Of a stretch of DNA of 64,000 nt, positions 45,574-54,384 are shown piece by piece. The position numbers were made by a program, and so were the translations under genes. Numbering within the stretch: the first letter of the stretch is position 1; the number at the start of each line of letters is the position of its first letter. A model generated the notes under the pieces. The model made no database searches, was not told where the DNA came from, and saw only the letters and a program-made list of their open reading frames with translations. Source of the stretch: OLB6 sp964620125 (GTDB lineage: Bacteria; Bacteroidota; Ignavibacteria; Kapaibacteriales; Kapaibacteriaceae); assembly GCA_964620125.1 (NCBI GenBank), contig CAZUGQ010000007.1, forward strand, positions 1 through 64,000, written 5' to 3'.

Positions 45574-46958
45574 CCCTTTGGCGCTCAGCTCTCTTTTCTC
45601 TCATGTTCTCAGTGCTCCTTGCTGCGTGTGGCAGTTATACCAGGACGGAGCGCGACGTTTACACCATTACGGAACTGGACACCGTGGTTGTTGATCAGGT
45701 TGTAAACCAGCCCAACGACCGTGACAATGGTGTGATCTATCCCTCATCAAGAACCGTTACGATGGATCGAAGCATGCTGCAATACGACAGTGTGGTGGTT
45801 CGCGAATACCCGGGCTTCATTCGTTTGGCGGCCTTCGAAGGTGTAGGCCTGATTGGATCGCAGCTTACCGGTAATAGCACGCAGACGGGTTTGTTCGGCG
45901 TTTTCTACGACATTGATGAGTTGCTCTTTGGTGATACGGCACCTGATGAAGGAGGGAAGCTTTTTGCCGGATACCACTATCGGATTGGCATTGGAGAATG
46001 GAAGATGAACTTCTTTGGTGATGACCCCAACTGGACCTATGGTATCACGCTATGGGAGCAGATTGCTCCAGACGATGATACTGACAACCTGCTAACGGGC
46101 ATTACCACACTTTCGGTACGCAAACGATTCTATCTGCGCGACAAGATTCCATACATTTCAATAACACCAGGTTTGCACCTCACTGCCTATCCTTCACAAT
46201 ACCTTCACGGAACGGTTAGTGCAGATGTAGGCAGCCTTAGCGGTGTGAATCTTCGGTTGTATACCGGTTATGTTTTCGGCCAAACCGGCTTTGGTGGCAA
46301 TGCTCGGATGGTGAACTTTCCATACCTCGGTGTGGGTATCGGACTGCTGGACTTCCTAAATCGCGAAGAAGAATTGGAAGTTGAATGGAAGGATCACGAG
46401 CACAGTGGATGGGAGATTGGAGCGATTGACTTCACGTTCCTTGGCTCCAGCGTAGACAGTTCATTCTTTTCGCGCCAGGATCCAGAAACACAAACACAAA
46501 GCCCCATCAAAGGCTTCAGCCTCAGTGCGCTTAATGCACGTATTGCCATACCCATCCTTGACCATCGGTTGTATGCAGGTACGTCATTGGCGAGCTTCAT
46601 CATAGCTGGAACAAACGAATACGTGCTTGGCTGCATTCCACTTCGAGTAGGATATTACTGGCAACCCCTTGGTGGGCGCTTTGTTCTCGAGCCGTTTGCC
46701 GAAACAGCGTTTGCACCTTCGTCCTACATACAGATCGGTGCTCGCGGCGCATTGCCATTGAGTGACCAGATGTCCCTACAGGTGGTAGCTGCATATCTGA
46801 GTGGCAATCCCGGATCAACGGCCAACTACAGTCTTACCGGACAACCCGGTGGCACTGGAGACTTCAGCGTGTTCTATGTTGGCGTTGGTGCCAGCCTGCT
46901 CGACAGAGTCTTTGGTCGCAACGAACTTCGATATGGGCGTGGGTTGCCACATGAATAA
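45570..46958 (+). CDS. Outer-membrane lipoprotein of unknown function
   Basis: 462 residues with lipobox LLAACG (SVLLAACGSYTRTE). The remainder is rich in alternating aromatic strands (IRLAAFEGVGLIGSQL, FAGYHYRIGIGEWKM, VNLRLYTGYVFGQTGF), suggesting a beta-barrel or porin-like fold anchored by lipid. I recognise no family. It overlaps the FAH gene (ATGA) and the next lipoprotein gene by 8 bp. Confidence 0.75.
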   Translation: MTLWRSALFSLMFSVLLAACGSYTRTERDVYTITELDTVVVDQVVNQPNDRDNGVIYPSSRTVTMDRSMLQYDSVVVREYPGFIRLAAFEGVGLIGSQLTGNSTQTGLFGVFYDIDELLFGDTAPDEGGKLFAGYHYRIGIGEWKMNFFGDDPNWTYGITLWEQIAPDDDTDNLLTGITTLSVRKRFYLRDKIPYISITPGLHLTAYPSQYLHGTVSADVGSLSGVNLRLYTGYVFGQTGFGGNARMVNFPYLGVGIGLLDFLNREEELEVEWKDHEHSGWEIGAIDFTFLGSSVDSSFFSRQDPETQTQSPIKGFSLSALNARIAIPILDHRLYAGTSLASFIIAGTNEYVLGCIPLRVGYYWQPLGGRFVLEPFAETAFAPSSYIQIGARGALPLSDQMSLQVVAAYLSGNPGSTANYSLTGQPGGTGDFSVFYVGVGASLLDRVFGRNELRYGRGLPHE

Positions 46959-47559
46959 CCGGTACTTCACCATAAAGTTGTGTGCGACACTCGTTTTCGT
47001 ATTCACCTCTGTATCGTGCAGTCCGTGGCGATTTCAGTTGCAGAGAGCAGAGGACTATCCTATCGAAGGTCGAATCCTTTCCGCGGAGGATAGTGTGACT
47101 GTAGATGCAGACAATGCCATCGCTCTGGCTCATCCGGCACGAATCGCCTTTCGCAGTGAGCAGATCACCGACGGTGAATTTGATACCGAACTATTGTTGA
47201 AAAGGGGCTCAGGTTTCGCGTTGGTGTTTCGGTCAACACCGTATGATGATAGTGCTTCTGGCGGCCCATCTGCACTGCGACTCCACATCGGGAGAGAGAT
47301 ATCCAGCCTTACAGGCAGAGGTATTGCTACAAGTGCCGAAGCCCCCTTACCATCCAACAAGCCTTTTCGCGTTGTTGTTGTTCAGCATGGACGATGGATT
47401 GATGTTGAGGTAGCGTGTGTTAAGATCAGACGGTTCGCGGTGGAGACTCCATCAACACAATGGATAACACTTGAACCCGATCCAGATTCCCGGGTGGAAC
47501 TGCGTGACCCACAATTCCGTTCGCTTGGGGATGTGTATGAGACGATTGGTGAATATTAG
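46951..47559 (+). CDS. Lipoprotein of unknown function
   Basis: 202 residues from the ATG at 46951 (MNNRYFTIKLCATLVFVF, lipobox SVSC). The frame is open upstream to 46801, but the lipoprotein signal marks the real start. The mature part resembles a concanavalin-like (LamG/DUF1080-type) beta-sandwich: RIAFRSEQITDGEFDTELL, GFALVFRSTPYDD, PFRVVVVQHGRWIDVEV. That similarity is weak and judged by eye. It overlaps the preceding gene by 8 bp. Confidence 0.75.
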   Translation: MNNRYFTIKLCATLVFVFTSVSCSPWRFQLQRAEDYPIEGRILSAEDSVTVDADNAIALAHPARIAFRSEQITDGEFDTELLLKRGSGFALVFRSTPYDDSASGGPSALRLHIGREISSLTGRGIATSAEAPLPSNKPFRVVVVQHGRWIDVEVACVKIRRFAVETPSTQWITLEPDPDSRVELRDPQFRSLGDVYETIGEY

Positions 47560-47583
47560 GGCACTTGCTCGAGGACTTCAGGA

Positions 47584-48975
47584 ATGAACGCGGATCATAA
47601 TCGCATTGCTATCGTGGGGGCTGGATTGGTTGGATCCCTTCTCGGAATCATGCTTGCACAGCGGGGGCATCGCGTAGCTATTTACGAACGACGCCAGGAC
47701 ATGCGCACAAATCGACTGAGTGCTGGCCGCTCCATCAACCTAGCGATGAGCGATCGTGGATTGCGTGCCCTAGAAATCGCCAACATTGCCGACCACGTTC
47801 GAAAGATTTCCATTCCGATGTACGGAAGGATGATTCATGATGAAGTTGGCAATACTCGCTTCCAGCCGTATGGTGTTGGAGACCAAGCAATCAACAGTGT
47901 TTCCCGCGCCGAACTGAATAAGACCTTGATGACGGCTGCAGAGAACCACGGTGTGAAGATTCATTTTGATCATCGATGCCAGCACGTGGATCTCGACGAA
48001 CCATTTGTGGACTTCTACGACATTGCCGCTGGGAAAACCGTGCGCGTTCGGCCAGACCTGGTGTTTGGTGCCGACGGTGCGTTTAGTGCCGTTCGCAATG
48101 CAATGATGATAAGTGACCGATTCGACTACTCGCAGTCATATCTCGAACACTCGTACAAGGAACTACACATCCCTCCTGCAGTCAATGGTGGTTTCAAGAT
48201 GGAGCAAAACGCTCTTCACATCTGGCCACGGCATAGCTTCATGCTCATCGCCCTGCCCAACCTTGATGGCTCCTTTACTTGCACGCTGTTCCTGGCTCAC
48301 GAAGGCAACCCATCATTTGCCATGCTACAAACTGAGGCAGACGTGCTGCAGTTTTTCAGCACTCATTTCCCTGATGCGCTGCAGTTAATGCCCACGTTGT
48401 GTGATGATTTCTTTGCCAATCCCGAATCTTCTCTTGTTACCGTCAAGTGTTCGCCCTGGGTGCGCAACACCACGGCGTTAATCGGCGACGCTGCTCATGC
48501 TATTGTGCCATTTTATGGTCAGGGCATGAATTGTGGTTTTGAGGATTGTTCGGTTCTTATGGAGTGTGTGGACGTATCCTCTTCCTGGAAGCAGGCCTTG
48601 GCTTTATACCAAGCGTATCGAAAACAGGATGCCGATGCCATTGCCGATCTCGCAGTTGAGAACTTTGTGGAGATGAGAGACAAAGTTGCTGACGAACACT
48701 TCCTTTTGCGCAAAAAACTGGAGGCATTCCTTCACGCTCAGTATCCGGATCGATTCATTCCACTGTATACGCTCGTTACCTTCTCAGCGCACGTTCCCTA
48801 CCACGAAGCACAGAGGATAGGCAGGGAGAATGATGTGATCATCGACCTGTTGGTTGCTCACGAGGTGATAAGCAAGGACTGGAATTCTCCCGAAGCTCGA
48901 GAGGTGTTTGATTCGGTGATAGCAAGCCGAAAGCCCCTTGCCTTCAAACCACTTGGACCACGCACTAGCGCGTAA
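47584..48975 (+). CDS. kmo: Kynurenine 3-monooxygenase
   Basis: FAD/NADPH hydroxylase that makes 3-hydroxykynurenine, on the way from tryptophan to quinolinate and NAD. 463 residues: the N-terminal Rossmann motif GAGLVGSLLGIMLAQRGH, then GRSINLAMSDRGLRALE, which marks this subfamily. GADGAFSAVRNAM, ALIGDAAHAIVPFYGQGMN and GFEDCSVL are the FAD-ring motifs. Its length matches bacterial KMO. AGGA lies just before the ATG. Other kynurenine-pathway genes are not in the window. The 3' end overlaps a convergent T9SS gene by 11 bp. Confidence 0.93.
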   Translation: MNADHNRIAIVGAGLVGSLLGIMLAQRGHRVAIYERRQDMRTNRLSAGRSINLAMSDRGLRALEIANIADHVRKISIPMYGRMIHDEVGNTRFQPYGVGDQAINSVSRAELNKTLMTAAENHGVKIHFDHRCQHVDLDEPFVDFYDIAAGKTVRVRPDLVFGADGAFSAVRNAMMISDRFDYSQSYLEHSYKELHIPPAVNGGFKMEQNALHIWPRHSFMLIALPNLDGSFTCTLFLAHEGNPSFAMLQTEADVLQFFSTHFPDALQLMPTLCDDFFANPESSLVTVKCSPWVRNTTALIGDAAHAIVPFYGQGMNCGFEDCSVLMECVDVSSSWKQALALYQAYRKQDADAIADLAVENFVEMRDKVADEHFLLRKKLEAFLHAQYPDRFIPLYTLVTFSAHVPYHEAQRIGRENDVIIDLLVAHEVISKDWNSPEAREVFDSVIASRKPLAFKPLGPRTSA

Positions 48976-51514
48976 TGATCAGGTTGTGATGCATGGTGGT
49001 TAGTGGTGTGCTAAACACCACGGAGTACGCGCCACTCGGCCATCGCGCAACGTTCACTAGAGCCGATCGAGTCTCAGGTTCTTCGCCCGTCTTTACGTAC
49101 TCGAGCCGCTCCACCATCTGGCCCAGGTCATTGCTGATCGTGAGGACGTATGTACCTGGAATCGTTAGCTCCACTTCGACATTTGTTATCTCAGCTGCTG
49201 GATTCGGAGTTATCTCCGCTTTAGGGAAGCCATAGACCCTAATCTGTCTGCCTTGTTGAAAGCATACGGGCGAAACAACAAGCAAGCCATCGTCAACGTG
49301 GTTGATGGGGTACTGAAAAATGCTGTGATACTCAACGCTCTCAATGGTAAAGGGGCTTTGAGTAACGTAGCTGTTTAACACCGTTCCCACGATGGTTGTG
49401 AGTGTCATACTCGGGCCTACCAGATCCACAGAATCAATGGTGATTGTTAGCCTTCGTTTGCTTGCTACAACATCGATGATGTCGCTAACAATCCGCCCAG
49501 CAGTAACCAATGTTGGTGAGTAGATACGAGAGTCGAAGCTTACGCTCACCGTCATTGCTGTGGCTGGTAATACCAACGAATCTGGAAGCAATCGTAGGGT
49601 AATTGGCATGCCAAAGCCAGTCGATCCAACGAAGGCTGTGGTGTCTGGCATATCATAAAATGCTTCAACCAGATTCATCTCGGCCGAAAGAATGATGATG
49701 CCGGTATCCGGGCATGGACTACCAATCACCACCATAAGCGTATCGAGATAATCCGATTCCTTGCTGGTGAACAACCGAATTGCTATGTCAAGCGATCCAT
49801 TGGCAGGAATGGTAACCGGAAAAGTCGTTGGAGCCACGAGAATTACGTCGGGCACTTGCGTAATCCGGGTAACAACGATGTCCTCATCATCTCGGTTAGT
49901 GAGTGTAATGGTGCGAATGTAGTTCCTGCGGTAGTCTACCTTTCCAAAGTCAATGACCTCGACCAGATCGTACTGCGGGCTGTTCTCCCACACGCGTATT
50001 GGGCCGCTCGCATGAACACACCCACTGGGATCCGTTGCTACAACGGTATACTCTCCAGGAGTATTTGTTTGGAAGGAAGCTGATGTATCTCCGTTGCTCC
50101 ACCGATAAGAACTAAACCCAGGTGTGGCAGTGACCACAACTGATTGATCTCCGCAAAACGGGCCACCACCCCACGTATGCAATCCAATGCTAAGTGGCTT
50201 TTTCCATGCAAATCCCAGCACTACTGCGCCTGAATCACCAGTGGTAGCCCCCCATGGCAATCCCGTATAGCCGTGGCTTGTTCCCAAGTTCTTACCCGTA
50301 CTTCCACCACGTACATCTGTGGAAAGTGCGGGGAGCATCTTCCTGAGCACAACGGCACCACCACCTCCGCCACCTCCCGGCCCGTGGGGATTAAAGTGCG
50401 AAAGAATGTCTCCACTAGAACCGCCAGTTGCAACAACCGTTAGGGCAGATACAAGGGTATCTATATCAAGCAAAACAGTACCGCCAGCACCACCACCTCC
50501 CGTTCCGTCGCCTGTTACAGCATCAGGGGTCGACAAAGTTGAAAGCCCCCTAGCGCTGATGGTTTTACCACGACCATGCACAACCTTGGCACGGATAACA
50601 ACGAGACCACCGCCGGCACCGCCAGCAGAACCCTTCGCGTCGTTCTGCTGCGCCCCGCCACCACCTCCGCCAAGGAAGAGTCTGCCACTTCGGATAAGCG
50701 AGTCAAGCGGCTGACCCGGCAAACCACCTACCCGCCGGAACTGCTCGGAAGTGAAATAGGTGGCCCATCCGCCTTCGCCACCTCTTCCATAGTTACTCCC
50801 CCCCCCGCCTCCAGCGTTGGTGCCATTTCCGCCGCCACCACCGTTGGCAAACTTTCCACGTCCAGCGATGGGATAAGGCCACATGTTTCTAGCGATCCCT
50901 TCTCCTTTTTCTCCACTGAAGCCAAAGATCCAGTTGTAGAAGTAGTTGGCTTTGTCTACCTGTGTGATCTGCGGAGAAACGTTACCGCCAGCAAAGCCAG
51001 CACCGTCAACAACGATGTCGGCATCCATGATCAACGTGTCCTCCACTGCAATCACTACAACGCCACCTATTGTGCCGTTCCACCGCGGAGCTGATACTGG
51101 TTGCGTTATGCGAGCGTTTGTGTGCCGAGGAACCTTGATCAGTTGTACGATACCGTCGGCTTGGTAGGCGTTTGCCATCCGCGTGGTAAAGATGACTTTG
51201 TCTCCATCCACGCGCTCAATCGTGAGGAATTCACAATTACCAGCACTTCCTGCGCTCACAATGGTTCCAAATGTGCTGTCCTCCGCACTCACGATCGAGG
51301 CCCCCTTCATCTGAATGAGGAACACAAGGTCTCCACTGCCGAGACCCGATGGATTGCCTACAACAACCGTACTATCGCAGGGGATTACATCAATCACCGA
51401 CACATACTGATTCACTACACCACCAATACTCGGTTGTGCATGCGCCATACCCCAGCCACACAGCATGGCTACAAGAGTTACGACGATGTGATGAGGTATC
51501 CGGCCCGGTCTCAT
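48965..51514 (-). CDS. Glycine-rich T9SS-secreted protein
   Basis: About 849 residues from the internal ATG near 51514 (MRPGRIPHHIVVTLVAMLCG); the frame runs to 51568 and either start gives a signal peptide (GWGMAHAQ). After a beta-rich N-terminal domain with DLVFLIQMKGASI and DTLIMDADIVVDGAGF, a Gly-rich part follows (FANGGGGGNGTNAGG, GPGGGGGGGAVVL). It is encoded in part by a run of nine G (50815-50807). Then come an Ig/PKD-like domain (FSSYRWSNGDTSASF, GEYTVVATDPSGC), further Ig-like domains and a sorting domain (AEITPNPAAEITNVEVEL to LIITR). Probably a surface or adhesive protein. Confidence 0.88.
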   Translation of the reverse strand: MRPGRIPHHIVVTLVAMLCGWGMAHAQPSIGGVVNQYVSVIDVIPCDSTVVVGNPSGLGSGDLVFLIQMKGASIVSAEDSTFGTIVSAGSAGNCEFLTIERVDGDKVIFTTRMANAYQADGIVQLIKVPRHTNARITQPVSAPRWNGTIGGVVVIAVEDTLIMDADIVVDGAGFAGGNVSPQITQVDKANYFYNWIFGFSGEKGEGIARNMWPYPIAGRGKFANGGGGGNGTNAGGGGGSNYGRGGEGGWATYFTSEQFRRVGGLPGQPLDSLIRSGRLFLGGGGGGAQQNDAKGSAGGAGGGLVVIRAKVVHGRGKTISARGLSTLSTPDAVTGDGTGGGGAGGTVLLDIDTLVSALTVVATGGSSGDILSHFNPHGPGGGGGGGAVVLRKMLPALSTDVRGGSTGKNLGTSHGYTGLPWGATTGDSGAVVLGFAWKKPLSIGLHTWGGGPFCGDQSVVVTATPGFSSYRWSNGDTSASFQTNTPGEYTVVATDPSGCVHASGPIRVWENSPQYDLVEVIDFGKVDYRRNYIRTITLTNRDDEDIVVTRITQVPDVILVAPTTFPVTIPANGSLDIAIRLFTSKESDYLDTLMVVIGSPCPDTGIIILSAEMNLVEAFYDMPDTTAFVGSTGFGMPITLRLLPDSLVLPATAMTVSVSFDSRIYSPTLVTAGRIVSDIIDVVASKRRLTITIDSVDLVGPSMTLTTIVGTVLNSYVTQSPFTIESVEYHSIFQYPINHVDDGLLVVSPVCFQQGRQIRVYGFPKAEITPNPAAEITNVEVELTIPGTYVLTISNDLGQMVERLEYVKTGEEPETRSALVNVARWPSGAYSVVFSTPLTTMHHNLIITR

Positions 51515-51568
51515 AACAGCGATGGTCCCGTTGTTTGGGGAAGGGGTCTCCTCCAAACAGCGTGCCAT

Positions 51569-51748
51569 TCATTAGTGAAGGGTCGCAATTTTACGGAACA
51601 ACTGCTGTAAGTCTATGTATACTATACAGCTACATTCCGATTATCCACACATAATCTTCATGTAATCCACATGATTGGTGACAATTGACAAGAGTTTTCC
51701 ACACGCTGATGACAATTTTCCAATCTTCTCGACACCATAGATTTGACG
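51569..51748. other. AT-rich divergent spacer with DnaA-box cluster
   Basis: About 180 bp between a minus-strand T9SS gene and the plus-strand LD-carboxypeptidase. It has one exact DnaA box TTATCCACA (51641-51649) and two one-mismatch boxes, TAATCCACA (51663-51671) and TTTTCCACA (51695-51703), all in one direction within 63 bp. The palindrome TGTATACTATACA lies at 51616-51628. The AT content is clearly above that of the neighbouring genes. This could be an origin of replication or a DnaA-controlled promoter. dnaA and dnaN are not in the window. Confidence 0.6.
51738..51745 (+). promoter_or_regulatory. TAnnTTTG element 3 bp before the LD-carboxypeptidase ATG
   Basis: TAGATTTG, an exact match, then three bases and the ATG at 51749. 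This predicts a leaderless transcript if active. A TTGACA (51685-51690) also lies upstream without a good partner. Confidence 0.4.
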
Positions 51749-52687
51749 ATGCAAAAACTCTTTCCTCGCAGGCTCCCACGCAGAGCTACGATTGGCATCA
51801 TTGCACCAGCCTCCCCTCAGCGAGATGAAAGGAGACTTGAGCGTGGCATTCGATATCTGGAATCGCTAGGGCACACTGTTGTTCTTGGGAAGAATCTGTA
51901 CGAGGTTCACGGTGGCTACCTGGCAGGCACCGATGAGCAGAGGGTGGCAGATCTGCATACCATGTTTGCTGACAGGCGGATTGATGCGATTTTTTGTTCC
52001 CGTGGTGGGTATGGTAGTGGTCGCCTGTTGGACAAGGTTGATTACGCACTCCTGCGCCGTAATCCGAAAATCTTTGTTGGCTTTTCGGATATCACTGCTT
52101 TGCAGCTGGCCATGTATCGCCGTGCTGGACTCGTTACGTTCAGTGGTGCCTTGCCCAGTGTGGATATGGCTGATGAGTTCGATTCGAATGCCGAAGAGTG
52201 GTTCTGGCGAGCACTGCAGAGCACCCGTCCTTTAGGCAACGTTCAGCAGCCAGAGCAGCTCGTGCGCCTACGAAAGGGTGCAGCCGAGGGAGTTCTGCTT
52301 GGTGGCAACCTGAGTGTTCTAATAACTCTACTGGCAACACCATACCTACCTTCCCTTCGAGGAGCAGTTGTTGTTTTGGAAGACATCGGCGAAGACACTT
52401 ACCGGCTGGATCGCATGTTCAATCACCTGCGCCTTGCTGGCGTTTTCGGTGCATGTGCAGGACTAGTGTTCGGACAATGGACGCAAAGGGAAACCAACCG
52501 CACAACTCCACCACGAGACATCAATGAAGTTTTGGCTGAAGTTGCCGCGGTTACGTCAGCTCCTGTTCTTTCTAACCTGATGTATGGCCACCAGCCCGAT
52601 AAACTCACCCTGCCAATGGGCGTACGGGTTCGAGTTGGCGGATCGGGTACGGGAATGCGATTCCTGGAGTCGGCTGTTACGAAGTAA
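51749..52687 (+). CDS. LD-carboxypeptidase (peptidase S66)
   Basis: Cleaves the L,D-bond of murein tetrapeptides in cell-wall recycling; some relatives (MccF) detoxify microcin C. 312 residues from the ATG at 51749 (the frame also has TTG at 51743). The N-terminal ATIGIIAPASP, FCSRGGYGSGRLL and GFSDITAL with nucleophile Ser113 are followed by VVLEDIGEDTYRLDRM (Glu) and YGHQPDKLTLPMG (His). Convergent with the kinase-like gene, overlapping by 11 bp. The neighbour is a sugar-kinase-like ATPase, which fits muropeptide recycling. Confidence 0.93.
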   Translation: MQKLFPRRLPRRATIGIIAPASPQRDERRLERGIRYLESLGHTVVLGKNLYEVHGGYLAGTDEQRVADLHTMFADRRIDAIFCSRGGYGSGRLLDKVDYALLRRNPKIFVGFSDITALQLAMYRRAGLVTFSGALPSVDMADEFDSNAEEWFWRALQSTRPLGNVQQPEQLVRLRKGAAEGVLLGGNLSVLITLLATPYLPSLRGAVVVLEDIGEDTYRLDRMFNHLRLAGVFGACAGLVFGQWTQRETNRTTPPRDINEVLAEVAAVTSAPVLSNLMYGHQPDKLTLPMGVRVRVGGSGTGMRFLESAVTK

Positions 52688-53582
52688 GTCTTACTGCTGC
52701 GGCAGAGAGCAGATCGGACATGTGCCGTGTAGCAAGGCCTCTGCCGACTTCCAGCTCCCGGCGTGTTAGTTCAAGAAAGGCCTCGTTAGCAAAGAGTGAC
52801 CCATGCAGCACCACGTGCTCCGAAACATCGGTAGAAGGTTCGAGTGCATCTACCAACAGCATAAGCTCTACAATGGCGCGGTCGCGAATGCGCATTGCTA
52901 CAACATCCCCATCTGCTGCATACGTAACAACGGCTTGCGCCAGGCGCGCGCTACGCTCTATCGAAGCGTTACGTACGGCATTAGCCAACTGACGCGTGTT
53001 GTTTGCGTCAACCCGAAGGAAGGCTGCAACTGGTATGCGTAACTGTGTTTCAGGCCCTCGGCCGTCCAGTGATCGAGCCACGGCACCTAGTGCTTCCCTA
53101 CCCATCCAGAATCCTCCTCCTGCATCGTCGATGCGGGGTCCCCAGCCTCCCGCCCTCCGCACATCGCCTTCTGGTGTTCTGCGGGCAGCGATACTTCCAG
53201 TCCCAGCAATGAGTAGTGTTCCTGCTTCGGCACCCAAACCGGCAAACATTGCCAGCTCCAGGTCGCTGAGAACAGAAGTTCTCGGCACAACGTCGGCAAC
53301 GTAACTCAGCCAATCATCAGTGAAAGAATTCAAGTACACCTGTCGTTCGATGGCATCCCACACGCCCGCAACACCCAGAAGCACGAAGCCAGGTGTAAGG
53401 AACTCGGGCGACACACTTGCAAGCCATGCACCAAGCGATTTGCAGAGGTCGGCGGTTTGCTGGTTAGGGGGCTTTGGTTTATAGGATGGCAGCTCAGTTC
53501 GTGCTACCACTGCTCCATTTTGAGCAACAGCCACCTGTGTGGTGGTGCCACCTATATCGATAATCAGGTGATAGCCGGTCAC
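52677..53582 (-). CDS. BadF/BadG/BcrA-type ATPase, GlcNAc-kinase-like
   Basis: 301 residues, GTG start overlapping the DUF3108 stop (GTGA). ASKHA kinase fold with LIIDIGGTTTQVAVAQNG (phosphate 1), LSDLELAMFAGLG, LLIAGTGSIAARR (phosphate 2) and GGWGPRIDDAGGGFWMGREA, as in N-acetylglucosamine and glucosamine kinases of eukaryote-like type. It may phosphorylate amino sugars freed from murein; the adjacent LD-carboxypeptidase supports that, but the substrate is inferred. Confidence 0.85.
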   Translation of the reverse strand: MTGYHLIIDIGGTTTQVAVAQNGAVVARTELPSYKPKPPNQQTADLCKSLGAWLASVSPEFLTPGFVLLGVAGVWDAIERQVYLNSFTDDWLSYVADVVPRTSVLSDLELAMFAGLGAEAGTLLIAGTGSIAARRTPEGDVRRAGGWGPRIDDAGGGFWMGREALGAVARSLDGRGPETQLRIPVAAFLRVDANNTRQLANAVRNASIERSARLAQAVVTYAADGDVVAMRIRDRAIVELMLLVDALEPSTDVSEHVVLHGSLFANEAFLELTRRELEVGRGLATRHMSDLLSAAAVRLTS

Positions 53583-54361
53583 GACCTAGCTTGTGGGGGC
53601 CTCCAGGATCCACGCTTCCAGCTTTGCAGCTCAATCGTCACGGAGCCAACGTACAAGTTCATCTTGGCTCGGATGGGAATGCGTGCTTCGTCGTCAGAGA
53701 ACCAACCTTCGAATCTTCCGGTAAGCCCATAAATGCCAGTCCAGTTAGCATCGCCGTTCAGATACACGGTGCGGACCGGGTACTCCACAGCGTCAATCTC
53801 CGTCTCAGCCTTGTTTCCTGCAAAGTTTATAACGGTGCTTACTCGTTCCTCCATGATCACTGTGGGAATGTTGTAGCTCTTACCCGAGTACAACATGGCC
53901 CGTGCGCAAAAGAGGAGCGAGGATCCGTCGTTCAAATGTTTGGTGATGTCGAACTGCTTGGAGGCCAACTTCTCTTTCTTTCGCCACTTTTCAAGCGTGG
54001 CCTTACGACTCGTGTAATCGAAGAGGTATTGGTCGAACTCCCACACGTTGTCTTCAACCATGGTGTTCGCGTTGAACTTGTACGAAAACGTTACCGATGT
54101 ATCAATCCAGCTTTCGTAGATGCTGTGCAGACTCACAAAGGGAATATTAGGATGTGAATCGATGAAGATTTTAACCTTGGCCACCTTTCGGCCATCAAGA
54201 GTTGTGTACGGCTCCGTTACGGTTTTTATCGTACCCAGCGAAATGTTGAGGTACGAAACCCGATACACAAGCTCTTCTCCTGGATAAATCAAGCCCGTGC
54301 CTGCTGTAAGCATGGATGTACCCATCACCAGCATGGCAACCCAAACCAATACCGTGTTCAT
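53579..54361 (-). CDS. DUF3108 exported protein
   Basis: 260 residues with a signal peptide (VLVWVAMLVMGTSMLTAG). The segment LIYPGEELVYRVSYLNISLG is the usual start of DUF3108, followed by YESWIDTSVTFSYKF, DGSSLLFCARAML and the C-terminal GRFEGWFSDDEARIPIRAK. The family is periplasmic or outer-membrane associated with no firm function; it often lies near envelope genes, as here between CtpA and a sugar kinase. 23 bp after ctpA. Confidence 0.85.
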   Translation of the reverse strand: MNTVLVWVAMLVMGTSMLTAGTGLIYPGEELVYRVSYLNISLGTIKTVTEPYTTLDGRKVAKVKIFIDSHPNIPFVSLHSIYESWIDTSVTFSYKFNANTMVEDNVWEFDQYLFDYTSRKATLEKWRKKEKLASKQFDITKHLNDGSSLLFCARAMLYSGKSYNIPTVIMEERVSTVINFAGNKAETEIDAVEYPVRTVYLNGDANWTGIYGLTGRFEGWFSDDEARIPIRAKMNLYVGSVTIELQSWKRGSWRPPQARS

Positions 54362-54384
54362 GTGTGGTGTGCAGAGTGGACGAA

